Positions 6,586 through 13,734 of a DNA stretch of 14,123 nt are shown piece by piece. Each line of letters starts with the position of its first letter. Position 1 is the stretch's first letter. Origin of the DNA: UBA1672 sp964352375 (GTDB lineage Bacteria > Pseudomonadota > Alphaproteobacteria > Micavibrionales > Micavibrionaceae); the NCBI GenBank assembly GCA_964352375.1, contig CAYGSA010000041.1, positions 1 to 14,123 on the forward strand, given 5' to 3'. The notes beneath the pieces were generated by a model. The model made no database searches. It saw nothing but the letters and a program-made list of their open reading frames with translations, and was not told the DNA's origin. A program made the position numbers and the translations under genes.

Positions 6586-7333
6586 AATAAAGACCTGGCG
6601 CTTTTCCTGCACTCCATAGCGCGGCATGTAGGGCGCCTTTTGCGAACAGGCTGCGGTTTGTGGCTTTGTGGGTTAGTTCTAAACGTTCGCCGTCACTGAA
6701 AAAGAAGGCTGTATGTTCGCCGACGACATCGCCGCCGCGTGCGACTGAGAAGCCTATTTTCCCTTTTTCGCGTACGCCTGTTGTTCCGTGACGCGCGTAT
6801 TCTGCCAAATTTTCAAGACTGTTACCGCGCCCTGTTGCAGCCGCTTTTCCTATGGCGAGCGCTGTGCCTGATGGCGCGTCGACCTTATATTTATGGTGGG
6901 CTTCGAAAATCTCAATATCCCAATCAGAAGAGAGCTTTGCTGCGGCTTGTTCAACTAATGCTAGAAGAAGGTTTACCCCGACACTCATGTTTGCAGCATA
7001 GATAATGGTTGTTTTTTGAGCCGATTCTTTGAGAACGTCTTCATCGTCAGCACTTAGGCCTGTTGTTCCTATGATCAGGGTTTTTTGGTGTTTTGCGGCG
7101 AGTTTTGCGTGTGTTACTGTGCCTTCGGGAAGGGTGAAGTCAATGATACAATCGGCGCGTTCGAACAGTTCTTCTTCGTTGTCTGTAACAAAAAAGCCGT
7201 TTTCTTCTACTGTTCCGATTCGTGCAGACCCACCAGCGAGTTTTAAGCCTTTTGCATCCCAGTTTCCTGATTTTAGTTCTTCAATGAGGAGCTTTCCAAC
7301 TCTTCCATTACATCCGACAATTCCAATTTTCAT
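6560..7333 (-). CDS. dapB: 4-hydroxy-tetrahydrodipicolinate reductase
   Basis: 257-residue cytoplasmic NAD(P)H-dependent enzyme of the diaminopimelate/lysine pathway, supplying lysine and peptidoglycan precursors. The N-terminal Rossmann nucleotide-binding motif is VGCNGRVG (6-13). GTTG is at 89-92, and the catalytic motif EAHHKYKVDAPSGTAL (144-159) contains His146, His147 and Lys150. The C-terminal GLYSMRDVLDL is typical of the family. The frame is open to 7447, but the ATG at 7333 starts exactly at the conserved MKIGIVG and has AGGA about 8 nt upstream, inside the end of dnaJ. Only one base separates it from the dnaJ stop, so translational coupling is likely. Its 3' end overlaps the convergent ogt gene. 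Confidence 0.97.
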   Translation of the reverse strand: MKIGIVGCNGRVGKLLIEELKSGNWDAKGLKLAGGSARIGTVEENGFFVTDNEEELFERADCIIDFTLPEGTVTHAKLAAKHQKTLIIGTTGLSADDEDVLKESAQKTTIIYAANMSVGVNLLLALVEQAAAKLSSDWDIEIFEAHHKYKVDAPSGTALAIGKAAATGRGNSLENLAEYARHGTTGVREKGKIGFSVARGGDVVGEHTAFFFSDGERLELTHKATNRSLFAKGALHAALWSAGKAPGLYSMRDVLDL

Positions 7334-7334
7334 T

Positions 7335-8492
7335 TTATTTTCCTGGCTCGCTAAGGTCGTCCCAGAGGTCGCGGATTTTTGTGAAGAAACCGCTGGATTC
7401 AGGGGAGTGTTTGTTCGCCTCCTTGCCGCCTGACATTGATTTATCAAGATCCTGAAGTATGGCCTGCTGTTTTTTGTTCAGATTAACGGGTGTTTCGACG
7501 AATATTTCGATGAACATATCGCCGCGCTGTTCGCGGTTTATCATGCTCATGCCCTTACTTTTTAGGCGAAATTGTTGACCTGTTTGGGTACCTGCGGGTA
7601 CTTTGACGCTTGCGCGGGTGCCTTCGATTGTGGGGACTTCTATGCTTCCGCCCAGGGCTGCGCGTGTTACGGTGATTGGAACGCGGCAATAGAGGTTTGT
7701 TCCGTCGCGCTGAAATAATTTATGGGGTTTGACATTCATCATAACGTAGAGGTCACCGCGTGGACCGCCGCGTACGCCTGCTTCGCCTTCGCCTGTTAAT
7801 CGGATACGTCTGCCGGTTTCTACGCCAGCGGGGATTTTGACTTTGAGGGTTTTGCTTTTCTTTACGCGGCCTGCGCCGTGACATTCTTTGCATGGGTCTT
7901 TGATTGTTGCACCTTCGCCGTTACAGCTTGGGCAGGTGCGTTCTATAGTGAAGAATCCTTGTTGTTGTCGGACGCGGCCTGCACCAGCGCATGTGGAACA
8001 TTCTTGCGCGCCTGCACCGCTTGCTGCGCCTGAGCCTTTACAGCCTTCGCATGTGTCGTTGACGGGGATTTTGATTTTGGCTTCTTTGCCTTTATAGGCC
8101 TCTTCCAGAGTTAATTCCATGGTGTATTGCATGTCTGATCCACGCATTGGACCAGAGCTGCGTCGTCCGCCGCCGCCGCCCATGAAATCGCCAAACATGT
8201 CTTCGAAGATGTCTGAAAAACCTCCTGCGCCTGCGCCTGCGCCGCCGCGACCACTCCCCATAGAGCCGTCAAAGGCTGCGTTGCCGAAACGGTCATAGGC
8301 TGCGCGTTTTTGTGGGTCTTTTAGGGCGTCATAGGCTTGGCTGACTTCTTTGAATTTTTCTTCGGCTTTTTGGTTGTCTTTGTTTTGGTCAGGATGATAT
8401 TTCATCGCCAGCTTGCGATATGCTTTTTTGATTTCATCATCACTTGCAGTTTTAGATACGCCAAGTATTTCGTAAAAATCTTTATCTGCCAT
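7335..8492 (-). CDS. dnaJ: Chaperone protein DnaJ (Hsp40)
   Basis: 385-residue co-chaperone that delivers substrates to DnaK and stimulates its ATPase. The J domain at 5-70 has the essential HPD at 33-35. A Gly/Phe-rich region covers about 71-115. Four CxxCxGxG zinc motifs start at Cys148, 165, 187 and 201 and are all intact. The two C-terminal beta-domains and dimerisation tail follow, with the MINREQRGDMF segment (317-327). Length fits type I DnaJ. The ATG at 8492 has AGAGA about 9 nt upstream. It follows dnaK after a 59-bp gap containing a perfect 11-bp hairpin, and is tightly linked to dapB downstream. Confidence 0.98.
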   Translation of the reverse strand: MADKDFYEILGVSKTASDDEIKKAYRKLAMKYHPDQNKDNQKAEEKFKEVSQAYDALKDPQKRAAYDRFGNAAFDGSMGSGRGGAGAGAGGFSDIFEDMFGDFMGGGGGRRSSGPMRGSDMQYTMELTLEEAYKGKEAKIKIPVNDTCEGCKGSGAASGAGAQECSTCAGAGRVRQQQGFFTIERTCPSCNGEGATIKDPCKECHGAGRVKKSKTLKVKIPAGVETGRRIRLTGEGEAGVRGGPRGDLYVMMNVKPHKLFQRDGTNLYCRVPITVTRAALGGSIEVPTIEGTRASVKVPAGTQTGQQFRLKSKGMSMINREQRGDMFIEIFVETPVNLNKKQQAILQDLDKSMSGGKEANKHSPESSGFFTKIRDLWDDLSEPGK

Positions 8493-8513
8493 TTTTATTG
8501 TCTCTTAAAGATG

Positions 8514-8540
8514 GCGAGCTTTGCGCAGGGCAAAGCTCGC
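8514..8540 (-). other. Perfect 11-bp stem-loop between dnaK and dnaJ
   Basis: GCGAGCTTTGC (8514-8524) and GCAAAGCTCGC (8530-8540) are exact inverted repeats with a 5-nt loop. On the transcribed (minus) strand the hairpin is followed by CATCTTTAAGAGA, which has no U-run, so it is at best a partial terminator. It starts about 12 nt after the dnaK stop. A processing or mRNA-stability element that sets the DnaK to DnaJ ratio is the likely role, by inference. The 9-mer GCGAGCTTT also occurs on the minus strand upstream of grpE (11351-11343). Confidence 0.7.
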
Positions 8541-8551
8541 TGGATTAGACC

Positions 8552-10489
8552 TTACGCTGATTTTTGTTCGTCGTCAGATTCTTCTTCGATTTCGATGTCG
8601 GTGAAGTCTGCGTCGATTGTATCGTCATCATTATTTGAATCGGATGTTTCAGAGAGATCGTCAGAGCCTGATTCAGCTTCGGCTTGTGCGTTTTTATACG
8701 CGATTTCACCGAGCTTCATGCTGGCTTGAGTCAGGGCGTCCGTTTTAGACTTGATGTCCTCTTTATCGTCACTGTCGAGAGATGATTTCACCTCTTCGAT
8801 GGCAGCTTCGATTGTGCTTTTCTCGTCCTCCGGGATTTGATCTGCAAGCTCGCTTAAAGAGTTTTCGACGGTGTTGATGAGGGCTTCGGCCTGGTTGCGG
8901 GCTTCGATGAGTTCGCGTTTTTCCTTGTCGGTTTCGGCGTTCATTTCGGCGTCTTTCACCATTTGATCGATGTCTTCATCTGATAAACCACCAGAGGCCT
9001 GAATGCGGATTTGCTGTTCTTTATTCGTGGCCTTGTCTTTGGCAGAGACGTTTACGATACCGTTGGCGTCAATATCGAATATGACTTCGATTTGGGGTTC
9101 GCCGCGGCGTGCTGGGGGGATGCCGACAAGATCAAACTGACCCAGCAGTTTGTTGTCAGCGGCCATTTCACGCTCCCCTTGGAAAACACGGATTGTCACA
9201 GCATTTTGGTTATCTTCTGCCGTTGAGTAGACCTTATTTTTCTTTGTTGGAATTGTTGTGTTGCGGTCAATGAGGCGGTCGAAAATACCACCCATTGTTT
9301 CAATACCAAGTGAAAGCGGTGTAACATCAAGAAGAAGAACGTCTTTCACATCGCCTTGTAAGACACCGCCCTGTATGGCTGCGCCGTTTGCGACCACTTC
9401 GTCAGGGTTTACGCCTTTGTGGGGTTCTTTGCCGAAGAAGTCTTTAACGGTTTCGATGATTTTTGGCATGCGTGTCATACCACCAACCATGACAATATCG
9501 TCAATTTCAGACGCCTTTAGGCCTGCATCTTTAAGTGCGGCTTTAAGGGGGGCTGTTGTGCGTTTTACCAAATCGTCAACGATGCTTTCCAATTTTGCAC
9601 GGCTGAGAGAGATTTGGAGGTGTTTCGGCCCAGAAGCATCTGCCGTAATGAAAGGTAAGTTCACTTCAGTTTGGTTCGTGCTTGAAAGCTCGATTTTAGC
9701 TTTTTCCGCCGCTTCTTTCAGGCGCTGAAGGGCGACTGTGTCTTTGCGAAGGTCTACGGTATTTTCCTTTTTGAACTCATCGGCCAAGTAATCAATGATG
9801 CGTGCGTCAAAGTCTTCACCACCCAGGAATGTATCGCCGTTGGTTGATTTGACTTCGAATACTCCATCGCCGACTTCGAGGATGGAGACGTCGAATGTAC
9901 CGCCACCAAGGTCATAGACCACGATTGTGCCTGTGCTGCTTTTGTCCAAGCCATAGGCGAGAGCAGCGGCGGTTGGTTCGTTGATAATGCGCTCAACTTC
10001 TAAACCAGCGATTTTACCAGCATCTTTTGTGGCTTGGCGCTGTGAGTCGTTGAAGTAAGCGGGCACTGTGATTACTGCTTTTGTAACCTTTTCGCCGAGA
10101 TAGCTTTCGGCTGTTTCCTTCATTTTTTGAAGGATAATCGCAGAAATTTGTGATGGGGCATATGTTTCGCCGTCTATTTCGACCCATGCGTCGCCGTTAT
10201 CGCCTTTAACAATTTTGAATGGTGCAGTTTCGGCCATTTCCTGAACTTGTTTGTCGTCAAATGGGCGACCGATCAGTCGTTTGATTGCATAGACTGTGTT
10301 TGCAGGGTTTGTAACCGCTTGGCGTTTTGCGGGTTGGCCGACAAGGCGTTCTCCGTCTTTTGAAAAGCCAACCATTGATGGGGTTGTGCGTGCGCCTTCT
10401 GCGTTTTCAATTACTCTGGGCTCTTTTCCGTCCATTATTGCGACGCAAGAATTTGTTGTACCCAAGTCAATACCGATAATTTTGCTCAT
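8552..10489 (-). CDS. dnaK: Chaperone protein DnaK (Hsp70)
   Basis: 645-residue ATP-dependent chaperone that folds and protects proteins with DnaJ and GrpE. The three Hsp70 signatures are present: IDLGTTNS near residue 7, DLGGGTFDVS near 193 and VMVGGMTRMPKI near 335. The linker DVLLLDVTPLSLGIET leads to the substrate-binding domain at about 385-500, followed by the helical lid. The acidic tail (many Asp/Glu, ending EQKSA) resembles alphaproteobacterial DnaK. No key residue appears lost. The ATG at 10489 has AGAGG about 6-7 nt upstream. A 121-bp spacer after grpE holds a TATAAT box and three stem-loops, so dnaK can probably be transcribed and controlled separately from grpE. Confidence 0.99.
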   Translation of the reverse strand: MSKIIGIDLGTTNSCVAIMDGKEPRVIENAEGARTTPSMVGFSKDGERLVGQPAKRQAVTNPANTVYAIKRLIGRPFDDKQVQEMAETAPFKIVKGDNGDAWVEIDGETYAPSQISAIILQKMKETAESYLGEKVTKAVITVPAYFNDSQRQATKDAGKIAGLEVERIINEPTAAALAYGLDKSSTGTIVVYDLGGGTFDVSILEVGDGVFEVKSTNGDTFLGGEDFDARIIDYLADEFKKENTVDLRKDTVALQRLKEAAEKAKIELSSTNQTEVNLPFITADASGPKHLQISLSRAKLESIVDDLVKRTTAPLKAALKDAGLKASEIDDIVMVGGMTRMPKIIETVKDFFGKEPHKGVNPDEVVANGAAIQGGVLQGDVKDVLLLDVTPLSLGIETMGGIFDRLIDRNTTIPTKKNKVYSTAEDNQNAVTIRVFQGEREMAADNKLLGQFDLVGIPPARRGEPQIEVIFDIDANGIVNVSAKDKATNKEQQIRIQASGGLSDEDIDQMVKDAEMNAETDKEKRELIEARNQAEALINTVENSLSELADQIPEDEKSTIEAAIEEVKSSLDSDDKEDIKSKTDALTQASMKLGEIAYKNAQAEAESGSDDLSETSDSNNDDDTIDADFTDIEIEEESDDEQKSA

Positions 10490-10500
10490 TTTAAGCCTCT

Positions 10501-10562
10501 TTCGTTGTGGCGAATCTTTTTAAATAGCCTGACCATCAGCGCTATTTTTGATCCCCAAGGAT
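10501..10562 (-). promoter_or_regulatory. Structured 5' leader of dnaK (three consecutive hairpins)
   Basis: In transcript order on the minus strand: ATCC-TTGG-GGAT (10562-10551); a longer stem in which AAATAGC and CTGA pair with TCAG and GCTATTT (10547-10522) around a TGG loop with one bulged G, giving 11 bp; and TTCG-CCACAA-CGAA (10514-10501). The last ends immediately before the AGAGG ribosome-binding site. Several hairpins leading to the start codon recall heat-shock RNA thermometers, but I see no clear pairing of the ribosome-binding site itself, so the role is open. Confidence 0.5.
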
Positions 10563-10574
10563 AAATGTTATAGC

Positions 10575-10603
10575 ATTATAACGCGGCTTATTTGTAAAAT
10601 CCA
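10575..10603 (-). promoter_or_regulatory. Candidate dnaK promoter in the grpE-dnaK gap
   Basis: The minus strand reads a perfect TATAAT at 10580-10575, with a weak TGGATT (10603-10598) 17 bp upstream. The -10 box lies inside a perfect inverted repeat, GTTATA-GCAT-TATAAC (10567-10582). A start near 10568 would give an 80-nt leader containing the three hairpins. No good heat-shock (CTTG...CYTATNT) promoter at the right spacing was found here. Confidence 0.4.
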
Positions 10604-10610
10604 GAATTTT

Positions 10611-11297
10611 TTACGCTTCGGTGTTGATCGTTTGACCTGGCTCGGAAGGTGTTTCTGGTGCGCTGCCTTCTGCGTTTTTGGCGACTCCGACGCGGGCGGG
10701 GCGCAAAATACGACCGTTAATCACGTAACCTGGTTCGATGACTTGTATGATTGACCCATTTTTTTTATCTGGCATGGGCGCTTCGAACATGACTTCGTGG
10801 AAGTTTGGATCAAAAGGTTGGTCAATGGGGTTTGTCTTTTGTATGCCATTTTTTTCGAATGATTTTAGGAGCTCTCGTTCTGTGGCTTCGATGCCGCCGA
10901 TCAGGTTTTTGAGGTTTTGATCTTCCGTGCCCTCTGGCATGGCATCAAGGGCGCGGCGGAGGTTGTCGGCAACGCTGATGAGGTCTTTTGAGAATGAGCT
11001 AATGGCAAAGCGCGATGCGTCTTCGCGGTCTTTTTGCGCGCGTTTTCGGGTGTTTTCGGCTTCGGCCAGGGCGCGGATAAGTTGATCTTTTGTGCGGTCA
11101 AGCTGTTCCTGAAGGATTTGGATTTGCACTTGATCTTCGCTTGGGTTTGATTCGTTGTGGTTTGATTTTGGATGCGTTGCAGATGATGGGTCGATTTCTT
11201 CGGAGAAGGGCTCGTATTCCAAATGCTCTTCTTCGGGGGTGCTTAGGTCTACGATATCTTCTGGTTCTTGATTGTTGTTTGCTTGATCTGCAGGCAT
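10611..11297 (-). CDS. grpE: Nucleotide exchange factor GrpE
   Basis: 228-residue dimeric co-chaperone that releases ADP from DnaK. The N-terminal 55 residues are acidic and disordered. A long coiled coil spans about 56-150 (QILQEQLDRTKDQLIRALAE onward). The C-terminal beta-wing domain at about 160-208 holds FDPNFHEVMFE and VIEPGYVINGRILRPARVGVA, the GrpE signature. The ATG at 11297 is preferred over the in-frame ATG at 11306: AAAGG ends 9 nt before the first but touches the second. It lies 65 bp after a secreted-protein gene, with a possible promoter of its own in that gap, and 121 bp before dnaK. hrcA, its usual upstream neighbour in alphaproteobacteria, is absent here. Confidence 0.97.
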   Translation of the reverse strand: MPADQANNNQEPEDIVDLSTPEEEHLEYEPFSEEIDPSSATHPKSNHNESNPSEDQVQIQILQEQLDRTKDQLIRALAEAENTRKRAQKDREDASRFAISSFSKDLISVADNLRRALDAMPEGTEDQNLKNLIGGIEATERELLKSFEKNGIQKTNPIDQPFDPNFHEVMFEAPMPDKKNGSIIQVIEPGYVINGRILRPARVGVAKNAEGSAPETPSEPGQTINTEA

Positions 11298-11329
11298 GGT
11301 TAACATCCTTTCTTTGTTACAAGAATGTT

Positions 11330-11358
11330 GTTATCGCAGTTTAAAGCTCGCAAAACAA
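11330..11358 (-). promoter_or_regulatory. Candidate grpE promoter
   Basis: On the minus strand TTGTTT (11358-11353) and GATAAC (11335-11330, four of six) are 17 bp apart. This gives a leader of about 26 nt to the ATG at 11297. The -35 reads CTTGTTT, which also begins like a heat-shock sigma-32 site, but the -10 does not match that consensus well. It lies wholly in the 65-bp gap after the secreted-protein gene. Weak evidence. Confidence 0.3.
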
Positions 11359-11362
11359 GGGT

Positions 11363-12274
11363 TTATTCGGGCTGTTCTTGAACAGGTAATGATACGTTTA
11401 CATCAATTGCGTAGCTGACTTCGCGTGGCCCATCGACGCCATATATTGTGCGTGATGGTTTAATTTTTCCAATGAAAACGTTCGGTGTGTCATCGTTGAT
11501 TTGATTGATGAAACGCCCTTGCGGGTCTGTGAACAAGACGTAGTTTAGAGCAGTGTGTGGTAATTTATAGCCGTCCAGTACGTCCTCCATAGGAATGAGG
11601 CCGTGAGAGATGCCGAATTCTCGGATCATTTCTGTGATGTTTTCACCTTGTTTTGCGCCAGTTGCGCTGAGAGTGATGGAGTTTGAGGGGAAGAACCAAA
11701 AAGTGGGCCAGTATTCGCCTGCAGGGCTTTTGACCTTTAAGGTGATACGATCTTTGTTAATATCGATGTCATGCTCGCCGAAGTCACCATAATTGATGCT
11801 GTCTAATTTTATTTTATTTGTGCCGCGTTTTATCAAATCGTCACGATCTAATGGGATATCAACGAATGAAATATTGTTTTTTTTCTCGCAATCGTGGTTA
11901 CTATATCTGGGATCAAAATTATCTAATCTTATATCAGTGTCTAAAATGGCAACTTTTATTCTTTTTCCGAGGTATTTTACTTCTGCGCCATCTTTAACGT
12001 TTTTATACATGCCTTTTTGGTCGAAAGGGACATTTCCTTTTTTCATAGATGCGCAGCCAGCGACAACGCCGTGTGCCTGAAAACGTATTGTAAACTTTGA
12101 TTCCGACTGTTTTGGGTTTCCAAAGAATTGGAGTGCGTAAAAATTGCGCGGGAATAGGCTGGTTGAGTTTGCTTTTATTCTGACTTCGGTCTGTTGACCT
12201 TTGCCCTGAGCATATGATGATGTTGAAATAAGAACGCTCAGTGCGAGCGTGATGAAAAGGAATTTTTGTAACAT
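11363..12274 (-). CDS. Secreted protein of unknown function
   Basis: 303 residues. The first 22 form a clear Sec signal peptide: MLQK, a hydrophobic core (FLFITLALSVLIS), then SSYA before QGKGQ, a good signal peptidase I site. There is no lipobox and no further membrane segment. The mature part is beta-rich with many Asp, Lys and Asn, and has two cysteines (in VAGCASM and NHDCEKK) that could form a disulfide in the periplasm. I recognise no domain or catalytic motif. The ATG at 12274 has TTAGG about 5 nt upstream. It is transcribed towards grpE and may share an mRNA with it. It occupies the position between rph and grpE where hrcA is commonly found in alphaproteobacteria. Codons appear more A/T-rich than in dnaK. 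Coding status is secure; function is unknown. Confidence 0.85.
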   Translation of the reverse strand: MLQKFLFITLALSVLISTSSYAQGKGQQTEVRIKANSTSLFPRNFYALQFFGNPKQSESKFTIRFQAHGVVAGCASMKKGNVPFDQKGMYKNVKDGAEVKYLGKRIKVAILDTDIRLDNFDPRYSNHDCEKKNNISFVDIPLDRDDLIKRGTNKIKLDSINYGDFGEHDIDINKDRITLKVKSPAGEYWPTFWFFPSNSITLSATGAKQGENITEMIREFGISHGLIPMEDVLDGYKLPHTALNYVLFTDPQGRFINQINDDTPNVFIGKIKPSRTIYGVDGPREVSYAIDVNVSLPVQEQPE

Positions 12275-12309
12275 AGTGCCTAACCCAAAAAAAATGTAAT
12301 TCAGCGCGT

Positions 12310-12338
12310 AGTTTAGCGCGTTATGCCAAAAGACGCAA
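12310..12338 (-). promoter_or_regulatory. Candidate promoter of the secreted-protein gene
   Basis: On the minus strand TTGCGT (12338-12333) and TAAACT (12315-12310, four of six) are 17 bp apart. The -10 box is flanked by a direct repeat, AGCGCGT at 12303-12309 and 12315-12321 on the plus strand, with a 12-bp period. This may be an operator. The leader would be about 30 nt. Confidence 0.35.
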
Positions 12339-12355
12339 AGCTTATTATTCTCAAA

Positions 12356-12383
12356 TTGACAATTCCGCGCATGGCGTTAGAGT
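12356..12383 (+). promoter_or_regulatory. Candidate promoter of the rph-rdgB-hemW operon
   Basis: A perfect TTGACA (12356-12361) is followed after 16 bp by TAGAGT (12378-12383, four of six). Transcription would start near 12390, giving a leader of about 27 nt before the rph ATG. It is back to back with the candidate promoter of the secreted-protein gene. Confidence 0.5.
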
Positions 12384-12416
12384 GCGCGTTTAAATATGAG
12401 ATAGAAAGATTTGCCT

Positions 12417-13142
12417 ATGAACCGCCCTTCTGGCCGCGCTGCGGATGCCCTTAGAGAGATTGAAATACTTCCGAACTTTACCAGGCATGCCGAAGGGTCT
12501 TGTCTTATAAAATGCGGTGAGACGCATGTGTTGTGTACTGCAAGTGTAGAAGAAAAAGTTCCGGGCTGGATGCGCAATAGCGGCAAGGGCTGGGTGACGG
12601 CGGAGTATGGTATGTTGCCGCGTTCAACGCATTCGCGCATGGATCGTGAGGCGGCGCGAGGGAAACAATCGGGGCGGACACAGGAAATTCAGCGCCTTAT
12701 TGGACGTGCTTTGCGCGCGGTTGTGGATCTTGAAAAATTGGGAGAACGTCAAGTTCGTGTGGATTGTGATGTTTTGCAGGCTGATGGTGGGACGCGTACG
12801 GCGTCTGTGACGGGGGGGTATGTGGCGCTGCATTTGGCGATGAATCATTTGGTTCGGATTGGCGCTTTGGATGAGGTTCCTTTGACAGATACGGTGAGTG
12901 CGATTTCGTGCGGGGTATATCAAGGCGTTCCTGTGCTTGATTTGGATTATCCTGAGGATTCAGATGCGGATACGGATGCGAATTTTGTGATTACGGGCAA
13001 AGGTGGAATTTGTGAAATTCAGGGAACGGCTGAAAAAGAGCCATTTTCTGAGAGTGAATTTCTGGATTTATTAAAGCTGGCGCAGAATGGTTGTGCGGAT
13101 TTGACGAAAATTCAACGTGAGGTGATTGATGCGGATCTTTGA
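12417..13142 (+). CDS. rph: Ribonuclease PH
   Basis: 241-residue phosphorolytic 3'-5' exoribonuclease that trims the 3' ends of tRNA precursors, normally a hexameric ring. Conserved features: the opening RPSGRAADALREIEI, RTQEIQRLIGRALRA (87-101) with phosphate-binding arginine, VDCDVLQADGGTRTASVTG (115-133), and the metal-binding acidic run DLDYPEDSDADTD (175-187). Length matches the family (about 238). The ATG at 12417 is chosen over the TTG at 12411; only a weak GAAAGA ribosome-binding site is visible. It is the first gene of an operon: its last 14 nt overlap rdgB, a standard alphaproteobacterial arrangement, and it is divergent from the secreted-protein and chaperone genes. Confidence 0.98.
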   Translation: MNRPSGRAADALREIEILPNFTRHAEGSCLIKCGETHVLCTASVEEKVPGWMRNSGKGWVTAEYGMLPRSTHSRMDREAARGKQSGRTQEIQRLIGRALRAVVDLEKLGERQVRVDCDVLQADGGTRTASVTGGYVALHLAMNHLVRIGALDEVPLTDTVSAISCGVYQGVPVLDLDYPEDSDADTDANFVITGKGGICEIQGTAEKEPFSESEFLDLLKLAQNGCADLTKIQREVIDADL

Positions 13143-13734
13143 TGGTGATGAGCTGTTGATTGCGACACATAATGCAGGGAAAGCACGTGAAATTTCGGCT
13201 TTGTTGTCTGCTTATGTGCCGAAGTTTTGTACTGCGAGCGATTTGGATTTGCCCGAGCCTGAGGAGACGGGTTTAACGTTTGTTGAGAACGCGATTTTGA
13301 AGGCGCAGGCGACGGCGCAGGCCTCTGGTCGGGTTTCTTTGGCGGATGATAGCGGTTTGGCGGTGAATGCGCTTGACGGTGACCCGGGGATATACTCTGC
13401 GCGTTGGGGCGGTGTTAATAAGGATTTTAATCTTGCGATGGGTAAAGTCCATGAGGCTTTGGGTGCTGGAGACGATCGCAGTGCGTCATTTGTTTGCGTC
13501 CTTGCGCTTGGCTGGCCTGATGGGCATTCGGAAGTGTTCGAGGGGCGCGTTGATGGTGAGATTGTTTGGCCTATGCGCGGGACACGCGGGTTTGGATATG
13601 ATCCGATTTTTCAGGCGAAGGGGTATGATCTTACGTTTGCCGAGATGGAGCCTGCGGAAAAACACGCGATATCGCATCGTGCGCGGGCGTTTGAATTGCT
13701 TGTACAAAATTGCCTGAAGGGGCAGGCGGCGTAA
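13129..13734 (+). CDS. rdgB: XTP/dITP diphosphatase (RdgB/HAM1 family)
   Basis: 201-residue house-cleaning enzyme that hydrolyses dITP, XTP and ITP to monophosphates so they are not built into nucleic acids. Family motifs: THNAGK (13-18), FVENAILKA with Glu53, LADDSGL (71-77) with the metal-binding aspartates, PGIYSARWGG (86-95), GTRGFGYDPIF (151-161) and the closing ISHRARAF (181-188). The ATG at 13129 has GAGG 6 nt upstream; the TTG immediately before it is in frame but less likely. It overlaps rph by 14 nt, and hemW starts right after its stop, so the three genes are likely cotranscribed and translationally coupled. Confidence 0.98.
   Translation: MRIFDGDELLIATHNAGKAREISALLSAYVPKFCTASDLDLPEPEETGLTFVENAILKAQATAQASGRVSLADDSGLAVNALDGDPGIYSARWGGVNKDFNLAMGKVHEALGAGDDRSASFVCVLALGWPDGHSEVFEGRVDGEIVWPMRGTRGFGYDPIFQAKGYDLTFAEMEPAEKHAISHRARAFELLVQNCLKGQAA

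Noticed and set aside
7334..7447. Upstream extension of dapB to 7447.
   Set aside because: It lies wholly inside dnaJ in another frame. The conserved DapB N-terminus begins at 7333 with a ribosome-binding site.
10522..10549. On the plus strand the dnaK-leader hairpin is followed by TTTTT, like a rho-independent terminator.
   Set aside because: No plus-strand gene or promoter leads into it. The same bases are better explained as leader RNA of minus-strand dnaK.
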